A stretch of DNA of 64,000 nucleotides. Source: Chitinophagaceae bacterium UBA1946 (lineage in GTDB: Bacteria > Bacteroidota > Bacteroidia > Chitinophagales > Chitinophagaceae). The translations under genes and the position numbers were made by a program. Numbering within the stretch: position 1 is the stretch's first letter; the number at the start of each line of letters is the position of its first letter. The DNA lies in the NCBI GenBank assembly GCA_002336815.1, contig DDEU01000002.1:1-64000 (forward strand). The letters run 5' to 3'. The notes under the pieces are model-generated. The model was not told where the DNA came from. It was given only the letters and a program-made list of their open reading frames with translations, and made no database searches. Positions 44,387 through 53,828 of the stretch are shown piece by piece.

Positions 44387-44436
44387 AACTCAACTAAAAT
44401 TTAGGTGTGCTGTCTTCTTCAATCTTTAACCAACAA

Positions 44437-45300
44437 TTACCTGCCGGTTAGGGCCAGCCAGAGGTAAGCAAATTTTTCCTGCCAACTGGTACGGGGGTTC
44501 TTAAAAAATATCACGGAATACAAAACCATTTTTACCCGCCAGAAAAGGTACAGGAAAACTGGCAGGTGTTTTTTATAAACATACCGCAGGCTGAGAAAAC
44601 TGCACCTTCTTTTAAAAAAGCTTTCAGATGATCGCCCTTCGAGGTGAACGATACTTTTTTCATTCAGTATCATTGACGTGTAGCCGCTTTTTCTCATCCG
44701 GTACTGGAGTTCGAGTTCTTCTTCATACAAAAATATATTTGTATCAAAACCGCCGAAAAAATCAAATACTGCTTTCTCCATAAACATACCAGCGCCTACT
44801 ACAATCCCTACAATTGCGAAATAATTGCGGACCATCTCTTCCTTTTGATCTGCTACCTTAGTTTGCTGCAGGCCATGGCTGATGGGATAGGGAAAATTAC
44901 CAAAAGAATGTGCGACAGTATGGTCTTCTGACAACAGCAGCGAACCGATCACACCCGGTTTTAGGTGCCGGTGTAAATTGTAAAATGTTACAAATTTTTC
45001 CAGCACATTGCCGATGATGATGGTATCGGAGTTGAGCAGTAAGATAAATTCACCGGTGGCCTTACCCACACCGATATTATTGGCCGTACCAAAACCCAGG
45101 TTTGTTGCATTGGCAATAACCGTGATTTCAGGGAACTGTTGTTGCAGGTATGCTACGCTGCCGTCGGAAGAGTTATTGTCTACTACAATTATTTCGTATG
45201 ATAAAGGAGTGAAATGATCTTGTACTGAGCGTATACAGTTGTATGTAAGCTCCCGGGTGTTGTAGTTAACAATTATAATGGAGGTATAAGCTTTGTTCAA
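44437..45300 (-). CDS. Family 2 glycosyltransferase, rhamnosyltransferase-like
   Basis: A 287-residue GT2 enzyme of the WbbL/rhamnosyltransferase type. Motifs: SIIIVNYNTRELTYNCI, IIVVDNNSSDGSV, NLGFGTANNIGV, and the metal site LLLNSDTII, followed by FGGFDTNIFLYEEELELQYRMR with the catalytic Glu-Glu pair. The start is TTG at 45300; the frame upstream has a stop before any ATG. It lies 41 nt downstream of the polymerase gene in the same operon. Confidence 0.9.
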   Translation of the reverse strand: MNKAYTSIIIVNYNTRELTYNCIRSVQDHFTPLSYEIIVVDNNSSDGSVAYLQQQFPEITVIANATNLGFGTANNIGVGKATGEFILLLNSDTIIIGNVLEKFVTFYNLHRHLKPGVIGSLLLSEDHTVAHSFGNFPYPISHGLQQTKVADQKEEMVRNYFAIVGIVVGAGMFMEKAVFDFFGGFDTNIFLYEEELELQYRMRKSGYTSMILNEKSIVHLEGRSSESFFKRRCSFLSLRYVYKKHLPVFLYLFWRVKMVLYSVIFFKNPRTSWQEKFAYLWLALTGR

Positions 45301-45341
45301 AACGTAGTGACTGAGATTTTATAGGTAAGATCAACTTCTTT

Positions 45342-46604
45342 TCAGGCCGCTTCCCGTGCTGCTACTTCGATGACATCCTCTTCCGAAAACCTGAACAGTA
45401 CGGCGATCACAATTGTGCCAATCACAGATATCATTGCGGTTTTATTGTACAGGCTGTAATAAAAAAGGCCATTGAGCGGCAATTGGAAAATAAGAAAGAA
45501 CAACAGTATCTGCTGAAATTTCAATGAGTTTTGCAGGGAGTTGCGGCGGATAAAAAATGCGGCTGCGGAATAAAAAATTGTGTACAGCACAATGCCGGTA
45601 ATACCCATGTCGATGTACCAATCGCCCAAGAAAGTTGAAAACACCCCAATATCCATTTGGATGGAGCGTTTGTAAACGGCGAGGTCGAAATTGGTGGCAT
45701 GAAGCCAGTCATACATAAAAGGAAATATCCTGGCCAGGGTATATCCCTTGTGTTCAAAATTTGCAAAAAAATCGTTGAAGTTTAAAAATATCTGGCCGGC
45801 ATAATCCAGCAGGCTGAATGCTTCATCATAATCAGTGGCGCCGCTGAAAGAACCGGAAAAGCGCATCATGGTAACCGAAACAAGGTAAACGGTAAGAATG
45901 GAGAATAATGCAACGGAGAACAGTACTACTTTTTTTCTTACCCGCTTTGGCATATCGCCTTTAAAATACAAGAAGCAGGAAATAAATACAAGGATCCAGT
46001 AAATGGTTTGCGTGCGGCCGCCCGACATCAACCCGTTTACAATGGTACTCATTGAAGCCACCAATAGCATGATGTTGAACCAGGCCGGGTTCTTCAAATA
46101 GGTACGGGAATAAAAGAAAAAAACCAGCAGCAGCACATAGAAATCTGAAAAATGCCCGAGTATCCACATACCGATCGCTTCCAGTGCATTTACACTGTAC
46201 ACATTGTACAGCCCGGCTTCCCTTAAAGTTTTAGGATCGATGGAAAGCACTACCAGCATTGCTTTCAGCAGTAACAAAATGGCGAGGCAGTTAATTACAA
46301 TAAAAAACAGGGATATGCCATAAAATAATTTTTTATCCGGCAGTAATACCCTGTAACACTTCGACTGGCTGCCCGACATAAAAGGAAGAAAAAATATGGT
46401 GAGGGTTACACAGTAAAAGATGACTGATGACAACCTGATCTCGATGTCGTGGTATTTAAGAAAATCAACACTGTATAAGAAAACAGACAACAGGGCAGAA
46501 AAAGCATAGAGCAGGAGCAAAAAACTGCCCAGGTTAAAGGTCTTTGTCCGATAACAATTGATTATTAAAAGGCTGAGAAAATAAATGAATGGTATGTATA
46601 TCAT
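45342..46604 (-). CDS. O-antigen/capsule polymerase-like membrane protein (Wzy type)
   Basis: A 420-residue integral membrane protein with about 11-12 hydrophobic segments and a large periplasmic loop (residues ~270-325). Sequence similarity in this class is low. The topology, the EAIGMWILGHFSDFY and GVFSTFLGDWYIDMGITG segments and its place between flippase and glycosyltransferases support a Wzy-type polymerase joining repeat units on the periplasmic side. It overlaps the flippase gene by 4 nt (ATGA). Confidence 0.75.
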   Translation of the reverse strand: MIYIPFIYFLSLLIINCYRTKTFNLGSFLLLLYAFSALLSVFLYSVDFLKYHDIEIRLSSVIFYCVTLTIFFLPFMSGSQSKCYRVLLPDKKLFYGISLFFIVINCLAILLLLKAMLVVLSIDPKTLREAGLYNVYSVNALEAIGMWILGHFSDFYVLLLVFFFYSRTYLKNPAWFNIMLLVASMSTIVNGLMSGGRTQTIYWILVFISCFLYFKGDMPKRVRKKVVLFSVALFSILTVYLVSVTMMRFSGSFSGATDYDEAFSLLDYAGQIFLNFNDFFANFEHKGYTLARIFPFMYDWLHATNFDLAVYKRSIQMDIGVFSTFLGDWYIDMGITGIVLYTIFYSAAAFFIRRNSLQNSLKFQQILLFFLIFQLPLNGLFYYSLYNKTAMISVIGTIVIAVLFRFSEEDVIEVAAREAA

Positions 46605-47992
46605 AAGCCCGTCTTAAACCCGATCCTTTTTACCACGGTTGCGATATCGGCTCTTGAGATCTGCAATTGCTTATATAGTTCATGAGGCCATCGCCAGTTA
46701 TTGTAGAGTTGCGCTATGCCCGGGGCCAGCACCATTGCCCACAAACCCATGTGAAAGAAATAAAACATACTCAACAATAAACAAATTGTTACTGCTGCGG
46801 ATGTAAGGGATGCTTTAAAAAAAGGCACTTCATTATTGGTTAGTAACACGCCTGCTGCTGTGCCATGGTTACTTTCCAGGAAGGAAATGATGATGGCGAC
46901 GAGTATCAGCAGGGTAGGCATAATTTGCGTTTTGCTCCCGATCAACGTAAGGCCCCACTTGCCCAATAATAACAATACGGTGGCACCGGCGAGGTAAGTT
47001 AACAGGAGAACGATCTGCCCTTTTAAGTAAACTTCCTTGATCGCTTCATTGTTTTGGGCAACCCGCAGTTGTACGATCTTAGGCGTATAGGTAAGCGTAT
47101 AGATCGTAGAAAAATTAGCGATCATCGATACCAGCTGGATGGTAACACCGTACGATGCGATGTCTTCGAGTTGCAAATGCAGCGATCCTATGAGGATGGA
47201 AGAGCGCTGTATAATAAAAGCACCGATCCAGGTAAGGCCTATCTTGACCGCATTGGGATAAATGGCATCCATGATCTCTTTACGGGACCGGGGTTCAGCG
47301 GCCTGCAAATTTTCTTTTATTTCCTTCGTGAAAAAATAATGGTTAACCAACCATCTTATCACTATCACCGAAATGGCCTGTGCGGAAACAATTGCCAAAA
47401 TACCAAAATGCAGCAAAATAAATATGGAAGCGATCACCAGGTAGATCGACTGCCCGATGATAACAATTTGCTTTGATCTTCTTACCAGTCCTTTACCCTG
47501 CAGCAGGCAATCTAAATACTGCGTGTAAATGTTATAAGTGGAGATCACACACAGCACGATCCACGCAATGTATATTTCTGTTTGATCGCCTTTGTAATTT
47601 TTTAATAAGGAGTAGATGTAATAAGTACCCAGTGTTGTAAGCAGCAGGAACAGGATCAGCGCCATCCGCATATAAAACCATTTCATTGCTACGATCACAC
47701 CTTTCAGGAGGCCATAATCAACGGATTGATCGCCGGAATCATTTGAATGAAAGCCGGTAGTTTTCAGTGTTTTGATGCCGCTGAAAATATAGGTGACATT
47801 TCTTGTAAAAGAAGGGCTGAAACCAAGGTCGAGCAATGCAGCAAAAGCAGTAATTGCCATAAACACGGACCATACACCTACCATTTCCGAAGACATGGTC
47901 CGCAAAATAAACGGCAGCAAAAAAGCGTACGATGCAATTCTAAGAATGGTTGCAGCATAGTTCCAGATCACATCTGTTTTATTGATACGCAT
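46601..47992 (-). CDS. Oligosaccharide-repeat flippase (Wzx/PST type)
   Basis: A 463-residue polytopic membrane protein of the MATE/polysaccharide transport superfamily with ~12-14 hydrophobic segments. The start MRINKTDVIWNYAATILRIA and the first helices are typical of Wzx proteins, as is the central GLTWIGAFIIQRSSILIG. It would flip undecaprenyl-linked repeat units across the inner membrane. Gene order flippase-polymerase with a 4-nt overlap is characteristic of Wzx/Wzy-dependent loci. Confidence 0.88.
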   Translation of the reverse strand: MRINKTDVIWNYAATILRIASYAFLLPFILRTMSSEMVGVWSVFMAITAFAALLDLGFSPSFTRNVTYIFSGIKTLKTTGFHSNDSGDQSVDYGLLKGVIVAMKWFYMRMALILFLLLTTLGTYYIYSLLKNYKGDQTEIYIAWIVLCVISTYNIYTQYLDCLLQGKGLVRRSKQIVIIGQSIYLVIASIFILLHFGILAIVSAQAISVIVIRWLVNHYFFTKEIKENLQAAEPRSRKEIMDAIYPNAVKIGLTWIGAFIIQRSSILIGSLHLQLEDIASYGVTIQLVSMIANFSTIYTLTYTPKIVQLRVAQNNEAIKEVYLKGQIVLLLTYLAGATVLLLLGKWGLTLIGSKTQIMPTLLILVAIIISFLESNHGTAAGVLLTNNEVPFFKASLTSAAVTICLLLSMFYFFHMGLWAMVLAPGIAQLYNNWRWPHELYKQLQISRADIATVVKRIGFKTGL

Positions 47993-48026
47993 AATGATGT
48001 GCTTTTAACCTATTCTTTTATACACA

Positions 48027-48779
48027 TTACCGGTTAGCAGGAACAGGCAATTTTCTTGCAAACACATGCAACCCATAGTTTAATAATTCTTTAGAGCCTT
48101 TGTCTTTTTTTGAAAGTTTATTAAGGGACAATACCAGTTTCATGATGGCCATTTTATTGAACAGCGAGATCCCTTTGCCGGTATACTTTTCTGCGGAGTA
48201 CTGCACCCGCAATAATTCCTGCGCCACGTATTCAAAGAAGTTACCATTCTCACTGATCTCTGTTATTTCAAAGCCGTTGTCGCCAAGATGTTTCTCATAA
48301 AAGTACCGGTTGAACCCTGTATAAAAATGATAGGGTGCAAAATGCGTAGAGCTGCAGAATGGTGCTGTAATCACCAGGTACCCCCCGGGCTTGAGCAATC
48401 TTGAAAATTCTTTGATGGCCGAAATGGGATCGGGAATGTGCTCAAATACTTCTATACACATGATGGCATCAAAGGAAGCATCGGGTTCCGGAATGGCGGT
48501 GATATCACTCACAATATCCAGCTTTGAATTGTCCCAGGTTTTTGTCTGCAACCCTTTGCCATCGCCTTCGCCATTGTACTGGCCAAAATCCTGTGATACA
48601 TAGTCAAGGTGGCTGCAGTATTTTTTCTGATCCAGTTCACCGGCACCTGCATCAAGTATGCGGCTTCCGGCGGGTATTTTTTTCAATGCCGCTTCCAGCC
48701 ATACCAGGCGGTTAGATAAATTGTTGGTGCCTGCAACGGCGTTGCCTTTTAAAAATTTCTTAGCTATATCAGTTAACAT
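48027..48779 (-). CDS. SAM-dependent methyltransferase in the polysaccharide operon
   Basis: A 250-residue class I methyltransferase. Motif I is RILDAGAGELDQ at residues ~40-51; the later motif SFDAIMCIEVFEHIPDPIS (residues ~105-123) and LLKPGGYLVITAP (~130-142) are clear. It may methylate a sugar or the end of the glycan, which in some Wzx/Wzy loci sets chain length. It lies 34 nt upstream of the flippase and 176 nt downstream of the Wzz-like gene; that gap holds no gene I can see. Confidence 0.88.
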   Translation of the reverse strand: MLTDIAKKFLKGNAVAGTNNLSNRLVWLEAALKKIPAGSRILDAGAGELDQKKYCSHLDYVSQDFGQYNGEGDGKGLQTKTWDNSKLDIVSDITAIPEPDASFDAIMCIEVFEHIPDPISAIKEFSRLLKPGGYLVITAPFCSSTHFAPYHFYTGFNRYFYEKHLGDNGFEITEISENGNFFEYVAQELLRVQYSAEKYTGKGISLFNKMAIMKLVLSLNKLSKKDKGSKELLNYGLHVFARKLPVPANR

Positions 48780-48955
48780 GAATCAGCTTGTTTTTTATTG
48801 ATTTATTCACTACCTGCAATGGCTTCGCCCTCCTTAGTCACATTCGTTTTAAGAAATGATCTCAAACTACAGGGATCAGGGTGATTGCTGTACCGGTATG
48901 TAAAAATATTTGTTGTTATAAAAAAGCGAACTGCTGTACCTTTTACACAATGGGG

Positions 48956-50044
48956 CTAAGCCATCCACTGTTTAAAAAGCCGGCGGAACACTAAAATAAA
49001 TACGATCAACAGGCCACCTAAAATACCGCCGATGATAAGGCCCATTAATTTACCCAGCTTTTCTTTTGGCAGCGGGGGAATGGGCTTGTCTATCACCTGT
49101 ATCAATGGTGTTTCTTTACGCAACGTAACCCTTGCCAGCTCTGTTTGTTTGATGAGTTCTGCAAGGATGGCAACATTGTATTGTACATCGATCTGGCGGC
49201 GGGTTGAAGTGGTACGCTGCACATTCAATGCAGGATTCAATCCAAAAGTATTGTCGTTGGCAACGGCCACATCTGTAATGGCACCATTCAGCAAGCCACG
49301 GATTGAATCCGTTTGCTTTTGAATGATCTCCATATTCATCCTCGCCTTTTTATTTTTGGAACTGATGTAGAAATCAGACACCTGCTGCGCCAGCGCTTCT
49401 GTAAAATTCTTGGCAAAACTTTCGTTACCCGATTTCATTTCCAGTGTAATGATATCGACCTTTTTATCTTTTTGAATAACGTTGAGGCTTGTTTTAATGA
49501 TGATCTCGTAGATAGCTCCCATCACGCTGTCCTGCGTACGGGTGAATTGTTCACGGCTGGTATTGGGTAAAAACTGCAGATCTTTTAATGCAGGTTTCTC
49601 TGCCCATTTTTTTCTCCATTCCTGTCCCTGGATAAACATCTCGGCATAAGAAATGGTTTTGTTATCTACCTGCACCGGCAGCATCAGGGTTTGCTGAATG
49701 ATGGTTCTTGATTTGAATAATTCAATCAGGTTGGCACTCGCAAACATTCCACCGCCACTGCTGCCCAAATCGAAACCAAACTGGCTGGCCAGGCTCAATG
49801 CCCCACCCAGCCTTCCATCCTGCTGCTGGTCTTCGAGTGCAAAAGTAAGCGTGGCCTTATAAGATGGCTTTTGTAACCAGGCATAAAAAAATCCCAATCC
49901 ACCACCCAACAAACCTACCACCACGATGATGAGCCATTTTGAAAGCAGGAAGTTGAACCATTCCCTGCCTTTAATAAAAGCATCTTTAAATGTGAATTTA
50001 TTGTTTGGTACCTGTTCGCTCATTTGATTTGATATTTCTGCCAT
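48956..50044 (-). CDS. Wzz-type chain-length/polysaccharide co-polymerase
   Basis: A 362-residue inner-membrane protein with one membrane helix near residue 35-55 (LIIVVVGLLGGGLGFFYAWLQ), a periplasmic helical domain, and a second helix at the C-terminus (LMGLIIGGILGGLLIVFILVF). The Pro-rich VIDKPIPPLPKEK before the last helix is the signature of Wzz. It lacks the cytoplasmic tyrosine-kinase domain found in Wzc-type proteins and no separate kinase gene is seen. It lies 53 nt downstream of the Wza-type gene. Confidence 0.9.
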   Translation of the reverse strand: MAEISNQMSEQVPNNKFTFKDAFIKGREWFNFLLSKWLIIVVVGLLGGGLGFFYAWLQKPSYKATLTFALEDQQQDGRLGGALSLASQFGFDLGSSGGGMFASANLIELFKSRTIIQQTLMLPVQVDNKTISYAEMFIQGQEWRKKWAEKPALKDLQFLPNTSREQFTRTQDSVMGAIYEIIIKTSLNVIQKDKKVDIITLEMKSGNESFAKNFTEALAQQVSDFYISSKNKKARMNMEIIQKQTDSIRGLLNGAITDVAVANDNTFGLNPALNVQRTTSTRRQIDVQYNVAILAELIKQTELARVTLRKETPLIQVIDKPIPPLPKEKLGKLMGLIIGGILGGLLIVFILVFRRLFKQWMA

Positions 50045-50097
50045 TGATACTAATTATGCAAGTGCTGCAATTGTAAGCACCTTTTTTTTACCGGGAA

Positions 50098-52521
50098 TTA
50101 TTTACGGATGATCGCAATTACAACCCCCGCCATACCAACCAGTACACTTGCAATGCTGGTGATTTCTCCTGCAGTAACCTTATTATTAGCCGGCTTTTCC
50201 GGTATCACGATCTGCGACCCCGGTGTTACTTTAGGGAAAAACTTAAAGAACAGGAAATTGCTGGTAACAGCTGCTTTACCATTGGGATAAATGATATATG
50301 CTTTCTTTTTCCAGCCCTTGTTATCAATGCCTCCTACCGCATCAATGTAATAATTTAATCCCCTTCCTTTAATGAAAGGTATCTCTGAAGTAAGCAGTAC
50401 GTTGCCGGTGATCTTTACATTTTCATTGCGCTTGGCCACATCTATTTCATCACCGGGCAGCAGGGTGATATTGGAATAGTTTTCCGGGTCTTCCACAATC
50501 TTATTCCACTCGATCGGTATCACCGCATACTTTACATCTTCCTTTAATTTTTTAGTAAGCTTGGTTTCGCTGCTGTCATTTTTTTCCAGGTTAAGATTCA
50601 CTTCGGTGATGGCTTCTATCTGGCTTGCCAGGATGGGACGTTTTATCTTTACCCCCATCACATCCGCCTCCGATGTTAACCCACCTGCCCGCCTGATCAC
50701 ATCATACACTTTTTCATTCTTATTGGCCAGTACATATTTACCGGCATAAGGCACCTGCCCTGTGATGGTGATCAGTTGTGGTTTTTCATACACTGCCATT
50801 TTACGGATATTGATCACATCAAAAGGCTTCAGGAAAAAGGTTTTTGTTTGTTCATTGTTGCTGGCATCAATTTCAATATTAAACAACTCCGCTTTGGCGG
50901 TATCATTTACATTGATGTTTTCGGATTTGATCATCCGGGCCACTTCTACTTTACTGGAAGCAGCGCTGAGCAGGCCGCCCGCCTGGATAAAGAGGTCGTT
51001 CAAACTAAGACTATCGTGGTAATCATATACGCCGGGATTTTTGATCTCACCGTTAATGGTTAGGGTATATTTTTCCTTGAATTCCAAAATGGAAAACACC
51101 GTAACCTGGTCTTCCCTGTTTAGCAGCACATTGGCGTTGTCATCGCCTCCCATCACCTTGTCAACGGCTACATTTACAATCTCTGTAGTGAGGTTTGGCT
51201 TTAACCTTACAATGATGGCCCTTTTGGTATAAGCATCTCCCCGCAAACCTTCGGCCTTTAGCAATAAATCCCTGATGCGCATACCTTCGTAAAAAGAATA
51301 GGAATTGGGCCTGTACACGGCACCCTTTATCTGCACCCTGTTCTCGTAACGGTTCAATATTTTTGATACGGTAAACACATCACCCTGCTGTGGCTGGTAA
51401 TTGCCGAACTCGTTGGCAGTAAGATCTTTTACTTTGTATTCTTTGCCTGTTTTTTGGATGATGTTTACAGAAGCGGTATAAGCGACATCAGTAAACCCTG
51501 ATGCATATTCAAGCACAGTAGCAAAGGTTTCCCCGGGCTTTAGCTCAAAAATGCCGGGCCTTTTCACTTCGCCCTCAATCGTGATCCTGTTTTTATATAC
51601 GGGTATCCGGATCACATCATTGTCTCTTAAGCCCACGTTCTCCGACTGATCTCCATTCACCATGAATTTGTAGATGTCTATGTTGGTTACCAGTTTATTA
51701 TTCCTGATCAGTTCAATGTTCCTGTAGGTGCCGAATTTGGCCGGTCCTCCTGCCAGGTATAAGGCATTGAATACGGTTGCGAGGGAAGAAATGGAATAAT
51801 TGCCGGGCTGTTTGCCTCCGATAATGGTTACCCGGATGGTCCTGATCCTGTCTAATGTAACGCTCAACCTGGACTGGCCCGATCTTAATGAAGCGTAGAT
51901 CCTTGAAAATGCGTTCCTGATCTTTTGAGTGGCGCCTTCAATGGTCATACCTGAAACAGATACCTGGCCCACATGCTGTATGTTCACTTTACCTTCTTCT
52001 GAAACCGGGATGGAAGCGCTGAATTCCTGCAACCCGTATAAGTTTACCTGCAGTTCATCACCCGGACCCAGTACATAATTGAGTGGGGTGGCCAATTTAA
52101 GATCGGGCTGAAAGTTCAGATCGGGATTATCAAAAAGCTCTGATCCAAAAATTTTGGCATTGGCCGTATCTTTTACCTTCACATTCTGCACCGGCTCCTG
52201 CGTTCGGTTACCCTGCTGGTTTTGTGTATTCCGGTTATTGCTAGGCTGGGTAGATGGGGCTGCGCTGAGAGAGGCCAGTCGCTCCTTTAATTTTGAAAAT
52301 TCTACCGGGCTCATGCCTTTTGCAGTGAGCATGGGCTCCACCTGTTCGATGCTGAGGTTGTTGTTGTCGAGTTGTGCTTTCACCTGCGATATCTCAGCGT
52401 CAGAAAGGGTTTCCACCTTTACCGAGCTCAGATCTTTGGATCCCAGCAAACCCTGACTTTTTAGAGAAATTGAGTGAAAGAAAATAAAGTAAAGAAGAAC
52501 CACATTGATTATTTTCCTCAT
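50098..52521 (-). CDS. Wza-like polysaccharide export protein with multiple SLBB domains
   Basis: An 807-residue exported protein (signal MRKIINVVLLYFIFFHSISLKSQ), far longer than E. coli Wza (~380). An N-terminal Gln/Asn-rich region is followed by the polysaccharide-export domain (YVLGPGDELQVNLYGLQEF, residue ~150), then about five SLBB beta-grasp repeats with motifs such as ITIEGEVKRPGIFELK, VQIKGAVYRPNSYSF, LTINGEIKNPGVYDY and ITITGQVPYAGKYVL, and a C-terminal membrane helix. It would form the outer exit channel. It is the first gene of the operon, behind a structured leader. Confidence 0.92.
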   Translation of the reverse strand: MRKIINVVLLYFIFFHSISLKSQGLLGSKDLSSVKVETLSDAEISQVKAQLDNNNLSIEQVEPMLTAKGMSPVEFSKLKERLASLSAAPSTQPSNNRNTQNQQGNRTQEPVQNVKVKDTANAKIFGSELFDNPDLNFQPDLKLATPLNYVLGPGDELQVNLYGLQEFSASIPVSEEGKVNIQHVGQVSVSGMTIEGATQKIRNAFSRIYASLRSGQSRLSVTLDRIRTIRVTIIGGKQPGNYSISSLATVFNALYLAGGPAKFGTYRNIELIRNNKLVTNIDIYKFMVNGDQSENVGLRDNDVIRIPVYKNRITIEGEVKRPGIFELKPGETFATVLEYASGFTDVAYTASVNIIQKTGKEYKVKDLTANEFGNYQPQQGDVFTVSKILNRYENRVQIKGAVYRPNSYSFYEGMRIRDLLLKAEGLRGDAYTKRAIIVRLKPNLTTEIVNVAVDKVMGGDDNANVLLNREDQVTVFSILEFKEKYTLTINGEIKNPGVYDYHDSLSLNDLFIQAGGLLSAASSKVEVARMIKSENINVNDTAKAELFNIEIDASNNEQTKTFFLKPFDVINIRKMAVYEKPQLITITGQVPYAGKYVLANKNEKVYDVIRRAGGLTSEADVMGVKIKRPILASQIEAITEVNLNLEKNDSSETKLTKKLKEDVKYAVIPIEWNKIVEDPENYSNITLLPGDEIDVAKRNENVKITGNVLLTSEIPFIKGRGLNYYIDAVGGIDNKGWKKKAYIIYPNGKAAVTSNFLFFKFFPKVTPGSQIVIPEKPANNKVTAGEITSIASVLVGMAGVVIAIIRK

Positions 52522-52593
52522 GACCTGGTTATTAAAAAACTGCTTTAAAAATTATTTACGTTTAATACAGGGTTGATGCCGCAATCGTTTTTT

Positions 52594-52678
52594 CCTGTAC
52601 GGTATTAAAATTGCCTGTACCGGGATACCGGCTTCGGATTCATGTCCCTGCAGATCTATGCAGGGGCTGAAAATCAGC
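52594..52678 (-). promoter_or_regulatory. Structured leader of the polysaccharide operon
   Basis: The 346 nt between the Wza-type gene and the divergent mutarotase gene (52522-52867) hold no gene. Elements seen: a hairpin CCCTGCA/TGCAGGG with 6-nt loop (52646-52665), a second, GCTGA/TCAGC with 3-nt loop (52666-52678) directly beside it, and two CCTGTAC direct repeats 20 bp apart (52594 and 52614). They lie in the likely 5' leader. Such leaders can host antitermination signals in polysaccharide operons, but no UpxY/LoaP-type gene is present here. Confidence 0.4.
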
Positions 52679-52867
52679 ACATGGCTGAATTTGTGCAAAA
52701 TAAAGGAAAAATTGCGATGTTACCGGCTTTGCGGTCAATGATTGACTGCATACAGCGGCTTTTGTAAAACCGGGCGGGGAACCGAAAATAAATTCATTTT
52801 CAAGTCCTTTCTTTATTAATTTCATGAAAACATCGTTTAACCTGTCATATTTTTCAACCCACCCGTT

Positions 52868-53824
52868 ATGTTTGCAACCGAAACCGACAACCGGGCGTCC
52901 CGGGCAACGATCCTGCTTAAAGACCTTTCTTCCGGCACTTATGCCAGCATTATACCCGGCTGCGGTGCCATATTAACCTCTTTTAATATCCTGCTCAGGG
53001 GCCAGCTTTTAAACGTGATCGATGGTTTTACCGGGCCGGAAGATTTTGAAAAAAATGTAACTGCCGGCGGCTTCAAAAGCTGCAAACTTTCACCTTTTGC
53101 CTGCAGGATCAAAGACTCTGTTTATACCTTCAATGGCGCACACTATGTGGCCGATAAATTTTTACTCGGCCGCAATGCCCTTCATGGGCTGATTTATGAT
53201 GCGCCATTCAGCATCCTGGAACAAGGAGCAGATGAAAACAGCGCCAGCCTGGTACTGCAATATGCCTACCAGGCTGAAGAGAAAGGTTATCCTTTCAAAT
53301 ACGATTGCGTTGTTAGCTACCAGCTTAAAAAGAACAATGAACTATTGATCAGCACCAGTATCCAAAACCGGGATACGGTGAATATACCCGTGCAGGATGG
53401 ATGGCATCCCTATTTTACATTGGGAAAACCTATTGATGAACTGGAGCTTACCCTCCGCAGCATTGAACAGGTGGATTTTGATGCTGAGATCATTCCTACG
53501 GGTGAAATGATCCCTTTCCGGGATTTTTATGATGGTGAAAAATTGGGCAGCAGGTCTTTCGACGATTGCTTTTTGCTTGACCCTGCTGCAGTTCAGCCAA
53601 TGTGCAGTTTAAAAGATACAGACAATGGCGTTTTGATAGAAATAAAGCCAGGTAAGAACTATCCTTACCTGCAATTGTACACGCCACCTCACCGGAAAAG
53701 CATTGCCATTGAGAACCTGAGCGCTCCGCCAGATACTTTTAACAATGGCGTTAATTTAATTGTGCTTGCTCCGGGAGAAAGTGCGAATTTTGCCACCTCT
53801 TTCGTTATCACTTCTTTAAAATAA
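52868..53824 (+). CDS. Aldose 1-epimerase (galactose mutarotase) family protein
   Basis: A 318-residue beta-sandwich protein. The conserved His in DGWHPYFTLG and late Glu region, plus the start IIPGCGAILTSFN and GRNALHGLIYDAPF, match the aldose 1-epimerase fold. It would interconvert alpha and beta anomers of galactose or a related sugar, supplying the alpha form to galactokinase, whose gene begins 4 nt later. The next-best reading is a hexose-6-phosphate epimerase-like member, but the operon with galK favours mutarotase. Confidence 0.88.
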   Translation: MFATETDNRASRATILLKDLSSGTYASIIPGCGAILTSFNILLRGQLLNVIDGFTGPEDFEKNVTAGGFKSCKLSPFACRIKDSVYTFNGAHYVADKFLLGRNALHGLIYDAPFSILEQGADENSASLVLQYAYQAEEKGYPFKYDCVVSYQLKKNNELLISTSIQNRDTVNIPVQDGWHPYFTLGKPIDELELTLRSIEQVDFDAEIIPTGEMIPFRDFYDGEKLGSRSFDDCFLLDPAAVQPMCSLKDTDNGVLIEIKPGKNYPYLQLYTPPHRKSIAIENLSAPPDTFNNGVNLIVLAPGESANFATSFVITSLK

Positions 53825-53828
53825 CAGG

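Noticed and set aside
52640..52825. 61-codon open frame in the polysaccharide leader
   Set aside because: It overlaps the hairpins and has no conserved-looking sequence or promoter; a chance frame is more likely.
52867..52874. Perfect -7-like TATGTTTG over the mutarotase start codon
   Set aside because: It includes the ATG itself and no alternative start lies downstream before the conserved fold, so it is probably coincidence.
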